A DNA stretch of 11,155 nt from the NCBI GenBank assembly GCA_017510875.1, contig JAFWLX010000333.1:1-11155 (forward strand), read 5' to 3'. This DNA is from Atopobiaceae bacterium (GTDB lineage Bacteria; Actinomycetota; Coriobacteriia; Coriobacteriales; Atopobiaceae). Both the position numbers and the translations under genes were made by a program. Shown piece after piece: positions 1-7,600 of the stretch (position 1 is the stretch's first letter; each line of letters begins with the position of its first letter). The notes under the pieces are model-generated. The model did no database searches, was not told where the DNA came from, and was given only the letters and a program-made list of their open reading frames with translations.

Positions 1-3000
1 AAGTGGGCTTCATGGTGGTTGACATGTCCGATGGCGGCGAGTCTCGCATACCGGGCGCTAAGATTGAGGTGCGTTCGCGCTATAACTCTGAAGTAGTTAC
101 GGGTACCGCTGACGATCACGGCGTGCTCGTGCTCGACATAGCCAAGCTCTCCGTGAACGACGAGAAGAAGGATCCCTACACCCTAGACTCCTATGCCTTC
201 AACGGCGGCATGACCATTACGTGCGAGGGCTATCGTGACTTCAAGGTGTCAAAGATGCGCATCACCGGTGGGGGAGGCTTGATGGTGCCAGGCCGCAGCC
301 TTACCGACACCAAGCCCTATCCCGAGCTGGTGAGCTTTGACGAGTGGGATGTTCTCTACAGCATCGAGTCGTACGAAACCTACGATGAGTCAAGCCACTC
401 TACCGTTGACGAGTTTCTGACCTTTAACGCATCACCCAAAAACGATGCCAAACACAGTATCGTGGTGACGCTCAAAAACCTTAGAGGGCAAAAATCCATC
501 GTGCGCCTCGTGCAGCGCTCCGACGGCAAGGAGCTGCGCTCTCAAACCGTCGCGCAGCAGGGCGGCACTGCTACAGCCACGTTCACAGGCACCTTTCTTA
601 AGATTGGTTCGGCCGACGCGCTTCCGCTGCTCACAGACTTTGACATCCGCTTTGAAGACGATGGCGTTACCTACTCGTTTCCCATCAAGCTCAGAGCAAA
701 GAAGACCATCTTCGATGAGCCAAAGACCGTAACCAGAAAAGAAGCCAAGCCGTTTGTCAATATAAAGAACAGTACGGGTGGTGGCAGCGCGGTGGCGGTC
801 TCTCTGCCTGCTTCGTTTCCCTTGGGTTCGGGTGACCTTTTTAACATGTGGCTTCCCGAGTTTCCCGTTAATCTGTACGTTGACCCTACGGGTTACTATC
901 AACTCACCCTCAAGAGCCCCGCTTGGGGTTACAAGAACGACTACGGTAAGGAGGACGAGAAGGGCTGGCAAACATTCTCGCGCAAAACCGTGGCCGATCA
1001 GATAGAACGCAAGACGAAGGGCTGGGATAAGGCGCTCGACAGGATCGCCAGCGTCGTCAATGAAGGCACCGGTGTTGTAAGACAGGTCGAATACAGTCGG
1101 ACCTTCACCTTTAACGGCTTCTTCCAGTTTATAGCCGTGGCGCAATGGAACGAGAAGGCCATGACCTTCCAGGGTGATGCGGCCGGCCAGTTTGTGCTGG
1201 CCTTGATGCTTGAGATCACCGAGCAGTTCATGGCAGGCCCCATTCCCCTCTTCATCCAGTTTTCTTTAAGGGGAAGTCTCACGGTGTCTTTGGGACCAGG
1301 CTTTTTTGTGACTCCCGGCCCAAATGACAAGGACTGGACTGACGTAGTTGCCAACTTCTCCCGCTATGAATGGGACTACACCAACGCGGGTCTCACCTTC
1401 ACGGTCATCATCTCGCCCTCGCTTTCGGTGGGCGTAGGCATAGCGGGCGTGGCATCCATCGCGCTGCGCGGCAACTTCACCCTCACGATCTTTGTGGGCG
1501 TCACCGCACGGGAGAGCAGCGACAAGCCGCTTCCGCACTTGATTGTGGGCTATAACTACCGGGCTGACATCGTCATCCAGTTCTTGCTGTGGACCTACAC
1601 CGGCAATATTTTCTCGGGTGGCGACAGCAACTGGTACAACAACTGGAAGGAAGACAAGCTTGGCTCTCCAGCAGAGACGATGGCCTTCGATCCCCTGCAA
1701 GCCACCACGCTTGACCAGATGATTGACCGCGTCAAACCCGTAAGCGACGAGATGCTGCTGGCATCGCTTGAGTTTGACGGGAGTACGCCTGTCACTGCGC
1801 AGGATGAGGGTCCTAAGCTCTACTCCGACGTTACCTATGAGGACTGCGTCATGGACGACGGGACCGTGCTTGTCTGTGCCGTCCATACGCTTAAGGTCGC
1901 AGGGCAGGAGGAAGTGCAGACAGAGGACCCGGCGTCCCTGGGCACGCAGGACGAGGGCGTAGTGGCAGCAGCGCCGACGGACGTTTTGAGCCAAGAGGCG
2001 GATGCACTCACCATAGAGGAGGATGACGCGCTGGCCGAGCAGGCCATCGCCGAGCAAGCCATTGTCGAGCAGTCCGAGGACGTAGACGTGAACGTGGCCC
2101 TCGAAGGGCCGGGAGAAGACGTCCCTACACAAGCAGACGACAACCAGCTTGTTGCAGATGCGCCTGACTCCGACGAGTCTGGAGATGGCGAGGCGGCCGA
2201 TACTGCCAATGAGGCCACTGAGTCTTCCAGCAGCGAGGAGCAGCTTGCGGCAAGCCCCTTTGCCTATCCCATTCCCGGCGACTACACGCCCGTCTACAGC
2301 GAGCCAGATGCGAACGACGCCTTGCTCACGGCCATGGCGGACAAGGTGCCCGGCATTGCGGGCATCGGCGACATTGGCGGCGTTCGTCCCGAGATAGATA
2401 CCCCCATTGCCGAAAACGTGTTTGGCGACCCACGCATCCAGCTCATCAGCGTCGGCGGTACCGACTACAGCCTGCGTATCGGCAGTGTCACCGTTAACGG
2501 CAAGCCACGCACGCGCATCATCTGTACCGTGCAGGGCGGCCACCGTGCGGCCGATATTGGCAGGCGACAAGTGCTGGACTTTGGCATAAACCCAGCCATA
2601 GAGGGCTTCGACCGCGGTGATTTGTGCGACCTCGAGTTTGGCGCAGTTGCCGAGATATACGAAGCGGGGGGCGGTATGGTTTCCTCCAAGGAGTACCGCA
2701 TGCACGTCTCTGTTATTTCGACCAAGCGCAATACCACCGACCTTGGTCAGTCGGTCACCGACATGGTGTTTAGCCATGTGATATTCCACCACAATTGGGA
2801 CAGGGGCTTTGACTACGTCATGTGGTCAACGAGCAAGAAGGCCGCAGAGATCTTTACCGACACCCCCGACTACCCCTACCATTGCTTCTCCAACCTGCAG
2901 GTTTTCAGATATGAGCGTATTAACGAGGGGTGCATAGCCACCATAACCTATCTCGACCGTATGGCCAAATCCCGCGACAATGTGTTGCGTTCCAGTGACG

Positions 3001-4640
3001 TAAAGGTGCGCGCGGGCATACTCTTTGTGTCATATGCATTTACGAGCTACCTCGTACACACCAGGCTCATTGTGCCCGACCCGGCAACCATCGAGGAGAA
3101 GATGGGTCCCATCACCGACCTTTCTGCGTATGACCTGGAGTTTTGGGATCAGGTGGACGAGGTGTACACGTTCATGGTCCGCGGAGCAAAAGAGTCCAAG
3201 TACTACATCATGCGGCGTGATATGGGTAACTTTGGGGACGCAGCCATCCAATATATCAAGCATGTGGGTACCACCGAGGCGAGCGTGCGCCTGCATGCGT
3301 GGAAGGTCGTGGCCGTATCCGGTGGGTACATACCCATGCATGCCCAGCAGTTCCTTACCTGCGATGAGAACGACCGTCTTTGTACGGCCCTGGTGGATGG
3401 CATCTGGTTTAGTGACACACCCCAGCTCAAGTTCTCGCCCCAGGGGGCGGACGACTTTGGCATCCGCTCGTTTGGCGTGTGGGGAGACTTCATCTACTGG
3501 CCTGAGGTGCGCAACGGCGTTCCCGGACATACCTACAGCGAAGAGGATGACCAAATGGTCGAGATGCCCGAGGTAAGTGAGTGCCGCATCAAGGCCTCGC
3601 GCCTGCGTGACAGCCACCATTCCGATGCCTTCATCCTGGCCGACCTTGGCTATGCGAGCGAGGAGGATCCTGGGCACATGCTCGACAACATCGTGAGCAT
3701 GGGCGGTGACAAGACGGCCCTCACGCTGATTGGCTCCGAGCTTACCGACAAGCAGAACGACCTCGCCACCATCTGGTACACTGCCGTTCCCTTTGTGAAG
3801 ACGGTCACGGCCACGGCGGCCACGGCGGTGATTCCCTTTGTGGCGCCCGGCAAGGTGGCCGGCTTCTACGTTACGTTGCGCAACGACGGCAATACCTTCT
3901 TGTCTGCCTGCGAGCTGGCCATGTACGACAAGGAATCGATGTACGACGAGACGGGTGCCCTCAAGCCACCAGCCGCCACGTGTACGGTACCCTTCTCAAA
4001 GGACACCATCTGTGAGTCTGCGTGGAATCCCAAAGATGAGGACGGAAACATACAGGGCTTGGAACCCGACTGCGCCTTGGCTCCGGGAAAGACCTCCGTC
4101 TATCTGGCCGAGATCGTCATACCCGCCTACTGGGAGTCTGGGCGCAAGGAGGTCATCTTCGTTGCGCGTAACAGCACCGTGGTGAGCGGCATGGAGGGAC
4201 AGGCCGAAGGCGAAGAGAGCTTGGTCTTGGAGTACAGTGTGGAGCCGGGCAACGTGACGGTGACGATGGACATGCTTGTTATTGAAGAGCCGCACCAGGA
4301 AAGCGCCTCCTTTGGTGACGCACCAGTGACGGTGTTTGGCGGGGGAGGCGGGTCGCCGTTTGGGAGCGGCGATGACACGGGAGGTGGTTCAACCCCGTCT
4401 TCTGGTGGTGGCACTGCGGCAGCAAGCGGGGCTGTTGGCTCCGGGACCTCTGGTAGCTCGGGGGCTTCTGGTGGCTCGGGCAGCACTGGCCGCAGGAACG
4501 TCCTTCCCCAAACGGGGGACAAGCGTTGCCCTGCAGCGCTGGGTATGTTGGGTGCGGGCCTTGCCGCTGCGGGTGCGATCGTAGGCGCCTATGAGCGCAG
4601 GCGTGCAGAGAACGAGCAGCAGGCTGCTGACGAAAGGTGA
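1..4640 (+). CDS. Large LPXTG cell-wall-anchored surface protein, 5' end missing
   Basis: This is a cell-surface protein that sortase would attach to peptidoglycan; its ligand is unknown. The frame is open at the left edge. The GTG at base 3 lies inside a domain, so the true start and signal peptide are outside the window. About 1545 residues are visible. Residues 1-95 resemble a carboxypeptidase-regulatory/Cna-B-like beta-sandwich (IPGAKIEV, then TGTADDHG). Residues 100-255 look like another beta-sandwich. Residues 370-540 are unusually rich in amphipathic beta-strands. Residues 640-755 are an acidic low-complexity linker with the repeat AEQAIAEQAIVEQ. Residues 806-1263 have recurring aromatic beta-strand units that could be a propeller, which is uncertain. 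Residues 1280-1480 include a CARDB-like strand (VTLRNDGNTFLS). A Gly/Ser linker, LPQTG at 1501-1505, a hydrophobic segment and an ERRR tail form a complete sorting signal. Wall anchoring is secure; the domain names in the middle are tentative. Confidence 0.9.
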   Translation, partial: VGFMVVDMSDGGESRIPGAKIEVRSRYNSEVVTGTADDHGVLVLDIAKLSVNDEKKDPYTLDSYAFNGGMTITCEGYRDFKVSKMRITGGGGLMVPGRSLTDTKPYPELVSFDEWDVLYSIESYETYDESSHSTVDEFLTFNASPKNDAKHSIVVTLKNLRGQKSIVRLVQRSDGKELRSQTVAQQGGTATATFTGTFLKIGSADALPLLTDFDIRFEDDGVTYSFPIKLRAKKTIFDEPKTVTRKEAKPFVNIKNSTGGGSAVAVSLPASFPLGSGDLFNMWLPEFPVNLYVDPTGYYQLTLKSPAWGYKNDYGKEDEKGWQTFSRKTVADQIERKTKGWDKALDRIASVVNEGTGVVRQVEYSRTFTFNGFFQFIAVAQWNEKAMTFQGDAAGQFVLALMLEITEQFMAGPIPLFIQFSLRGSLTVSLGPGFFVTPGPNDKDWTDVVANFSRYEWDYTNAGLTFTVIISPSLSVGVGIAGVASIALRGNFTLTIFVGVTARESSDKPLPHLIVGYNYRADIVIQFLLWTYTGNIFSGGDSNWYNNWKEDKLGSPAETMAFDPLQATTLDQMIDRVKPVSDEMLLASLEFDGSTPVTAQDEGPKLYSDVTYEDCVMDDGTVLVCAVHTLKVAGQEEVQTEDPASLGTQDEGVVAAAPTDVLSQEADALTIEEDDALAEQAIAEQAIVEQSEDVDVNVALEGPGEDVPTQADDNQLVADAPDSDESGDGEAADTANEATESSSSEEQLAASPFAYPIPGDYTPVYSEPDANDALLTAMADKVPGIAGIGDIGGVRPEIDTPIAENVFGDPRIQLISVGGTDYSLRIGSVTVNGKPRTRIICTVQGGHRAADIGRRQVLDFGINPAIEGFDRGDLCDLEFGAVAEIYEAGGGMVSSKEYRMHVSVISTKRNTTDLGQSVTDMVFSHVIFHHNWDRGFDYVMWSTSKKAAEIFTDTPDYPYHCFSNLQVFRYERINEGCIATITYLDRMAKSRDNVLRSSDVKVRAGILFVSYAFTSYLVHTRLIVPDPATIEEKMGPITDLSAYDLEFWDQVDEVYTFMVRGAKESKYYIMRRDMGNFGDAAIQYIKHVGTTEASVRLHAWKVVAVSGGYIPMHAQQFLTCDENDRLCTALVDGIWFSDTPQLKFSPQGADDFGIRSFGVWGDFIYWPEVRNGVPGHTYSEEDDQMVEMPEVSECRIKASRLRDSHHSDAFILADLGYASEEDPGHMLDNIVSMGGDKTALTLIGSELTDKQNDLATIWYTAVPFVKTVTATAATAVIPFVAPGKVAGFYVTLRNDGNTFLSACELAMYDKESMYDETGALKPPAATCTVPFSKDTICESAWNPKDEDGNIQGLEPDCALAPGKTSVYLAEIVIPAYWESGRKEVIFVARNSTVVSGMEGQAEGEESLVLEYSVEPGNVTVTMDMLVIEEPHQESASFGDAPVTVFGGGGGSPFGSGDDTGGGSTPSSGGGTAAASGAVGSGTSGSSGASGGSGSTGRRNVLPQTGDKRCPAALGMLGAGLAAAGAIVGAYERRRAENEQQAADER
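4503..4637 (+). other. Sortase sorting signal (LPQTG, membrane segment, positive tail)
   Basis: Bases 4503-4517 encode LPQTG. An Ala/Gly/Leu-rich hydrophobic stretch of about 20 residues follows, and then a basic cluster (ERRR) before a polar tail. This order is the classical cell-wall sorting signal cleaved between Thr and Gly by sortase. The preceding 55 or so residues are almost all Gly, Ser, Thr and Ala, which fits a flexible wall-spanning segment. No sortase gene lies in this window. Confidence 0.93.
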
Positions 4641-4642
4641 GG
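4633..4642 (+). promoter_or_regulatory. Ribosome binding site that decides the start of gene 2
   Basis: The sequence AAAGGTGAGG overlaps the stop of the upstream gene and ends 6 bases before the ATG at 4649. An in-frame GTG at 4637 overlaps the upstream stop codon as GTGA, but no purine-rich site precedes it at a suitable distance. The ATG at 4649 also gives a cleaner signal peptide starting MRRVRK. It is therefore preferred, and it adds only 8 bases between the two genes. Confidence 0.7.
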
Positions 4643-4648
4643 ATCTCC

Positions 4649-7600
4649 ATGCGACGTGTGAGAAAGGCCTTCCTTGTTCTTGTTGGCCTGCTTCTGCTGT
4701 TGGCATTGCCACCCTTTTCGTCAACGGCGCTGGCAGAAGAGAGTCCCTACCAGACAAGTGACGGCGAAACATATGACGACTTCTATGGTGCGGTGTGGAA
4801 CGTTCCCGCAAACGGAACCATAACCCTGTTGAAAGACAATACCGGAATGTGCTGGCTGGAACGTGACGACGCCAACTTCACGGTGGACCTTAACGGTCAC
4901 ACGCTCAGTGTAGGCTCCGGCTACAACAAATTTGGCATACACTGCGTTAAGGGTACCGTCACCTTTAAGAACGGAACTATTGTCTCAAATACCAACAACA
5001 CTGACCCCATAAGGTGCGAAGGCGCCGGAGGTACCATCATCTTGGGCCAGAATCTCAAAGTCGAAGCGCGTACATCGGCAATTCTGGCCAGTGGGGGCGG
5101 CAAAGTCATCGTCGACGGCGCCGAGGTCGTCTGCTCGAGCTCTGTGTACAACGCCGTGTTGTCAAAGGATGCCGGCTCATCCTTTGAGCTGCGTTCCGGC
5201 TCTGTTACCCAGACTTACACGGGATTTATGACCGGTACGCCCCCTGCCACCTTGGCTGTCACAGGCGGGGCGAGCGCCACTGTCAGCGGTGGTAGTTTGT
5301 ACAGCGACAAATCGAGTGCCCTAGTGGCAAGAGATTTTGGCTCGCTTATCACGGTATCTGGCGGTACGGTCAAAAACGACGGCAAGAAGGGCCGTAGGTC
5401 AGGAACCATAGGCTACTGGGTGGGCGAGGCAACCGATGGAGGCAAGATCGTACAGACGGGTGGCGAGGTTTTCAGCACCTACGGCAACGGCCTTGTGGCC
5501 CTTGGCGCTAGCATGGGCGGCAGCATCGAGGTGAGTGGCGGTACGCTGGGCGTGGGCACAACAGGCTATGCCCTGCTCAGTCGCGGTAACGCCGAGGCCG
5601 GCTCGACGGCGACCGTTACAGGTGGCGAGCTTACGGGCAAGGTGGGCGTAGGTGCGGGAAGCAACGATGGCGGGACCAGCTTGTTGACCATCAAGAACGG
5701 ACGGGTGGTAGGCACGGTGTCCAGGGTTGCGGGAGGCATAGCCGTTTCGGGTGGCGTGTTTGCCGAGGGGATCCACGACGCGTATCTGGTGCAGGGCGTC
5801 ATCAAGGTTTCAACGCACAACCAAGACTATCCAGATGAGGTCAGGGTCATTAGGCCCTGGGATGTGAATGTGCTGGTGTTTCCCGACGAGTGGGCCTATA
5901 CCGGCAATCCGATAACACCGTTAGTCTTGGTGAGCGACAAGACATCCGAGGAGACCATCCCAGAGGAAAACTACGAGCTGACCTTTGAGCACAATGTGGA
6001 TGTGGGGACGGCGGCCGTACTCGTCACCTGCACACAGGGAGATGAGGCGGGTGCGGCGGCCACCGCGACCTTTACCATCATCAAAGCTGACACAAATCCG
6101 TATGTTCGCGCAACGAGGCCCGCTTATACGGGCAAACCGCAGGCGCTGGTAACGGGTTCGGTACAGGGCGGAGAGCTGCAGTACTCGCTCGACGACAGGA
6201 GCTACTCTGCTGATGTGCCCACTGCCACCGATGCGGGCTCCTACATGGTTTACTATCGCGTGGTGGGCGACAAAAACCACAACGACTATGGGCCGGTTAG
6301 CATGGCGGCCAGTATCGAGAAGGCATTCATACCCACACCCGGTGGAAAGATCCTCACGATTGAGGATTGGTCCTACGGCGACGCACCCAACAAACCGGTG
6401 CTTTTGGAGGGTTGCAACCCTGGTGGAGGAGAGGTCAAGTTTTCCTACAATCCATATGGTTATCCTGAAGAGGCGCAGGCGGAGCCTCCTACGGTGCCGG
6501 GCATATACGTTGTGTCTGCATCCGTGTCCGAGACCAAGAACTACTGGAGCCTTACGACGGATGCGATCTTTAACGTGACGGCTCGGGCCGTCACCCTTAC
6601 GGCGGCAGACCAAACAGTGTCTTATGGCGAATCCATACGTACGGATGACAGCGCATATTCGCTCGTGCGCAGCTCGGGCGAAGGTGACGCCTTGGTTGCC
6701 GGCGATGTGGCAACCGTCACGCTTGCGCCCTCGACTACCGATGTTACCGATAGCGGCACCATTACTCCGTCGGTAACCATCATGCACGGCGATACCGACG
6801 TCACGGCCTACTACGACGTGACTGCTGTGGCAGGCAAGCTCACCGTCACAAAGGTGGCACCTACGGTTGTACCGCCCAAGGCTCTCGAGGGGCTTGTGTA
6901 CAACTGTGCGCCGCAAGTGCTGGTTGAGGCAGGTGCCGCCACAGGTGGAGAGCTGCAGTACTCACTCGATGGTAAGAACTTCTCTGCCGAGCTCCCCGCT
7001 GCCACCAATGCGGGCAGCTACACCGTGTGGTATCGCGTGGTGGGCGATGGAAATCATCGCGATCTTGCACCCGCAACCCTTACCGCAGGCATCGGGAGGG
7101 CGCCGCTCATCGTGCGTGCCAACGATGTCACCATTGCCTATGGCGACGAGCCTGCGTATGCCGGCGTCACGTTTGACGGGCCGGTGGCCGACGAGGACGC
7201 CGCGGCAGAGCTTGCCGCAAGCGTCACGCTTGAGACTGATTATCCCGTGCATGGCAATGCGGGCACATACAGGATTATCCCCTCTGGGCTTGTCAGCGCC
7301 AACCATGACGCGACGTACCAAGATGGTGTCCTTACCGTGGTTCCGCGCGCCATCGATCCCGTGGTAGAACTTGACGGCTGGACCTATGGTAAGACGGCAC
7401 GCCTACCAGTGCTTGCGGCCGGTTCCAATCCCGGTGGTGGCGAGGTGAGCTTTGAGTATCGTGCGGGCAGCTTGGAGCAGCTCGAGGAGGATGGCGCGTG
7501 GTCCGCAGACGTGCCCACGCAAGCGGGGTCCTACGTTGTGCGCGCGACCATTGCCCCGACAACGAACTACCTTGGAGGGGTGGCCTATGCCGAGTTTGCC

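Noticed and set aside
1317..1625. Possible transmembrane helices in gene 1 around the hydrophobic stretches
   Set aside because: The hydrophobic residues alternate with polar and small ones, as in beta-strands, and no uniform 20-residue helix is present before the C-terminal sorting signal.
1266..2792. Minus-strand open frame of 508 residues opposite gene 1
   Set aside because: It lies wholly within a well-supported coding region, has no recognisable domain and is odd in composition (Arg, His and Val-rich). It is a GC-rich antisense shadow.
4637..4648. Alternative GTG start for gene 2 overlapping the upstream stop as GTGA
   Set aside because: No ribosome site lies ahead of it, while the ATG at 4649 has one with good spacing and gives a cleaner signal peptide.
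5921..6916. Minus-strand open frame of 331 residues opposite gene 2
   Set aside because: Antisense to clear MBG-type repeats, with no plausible protein features.
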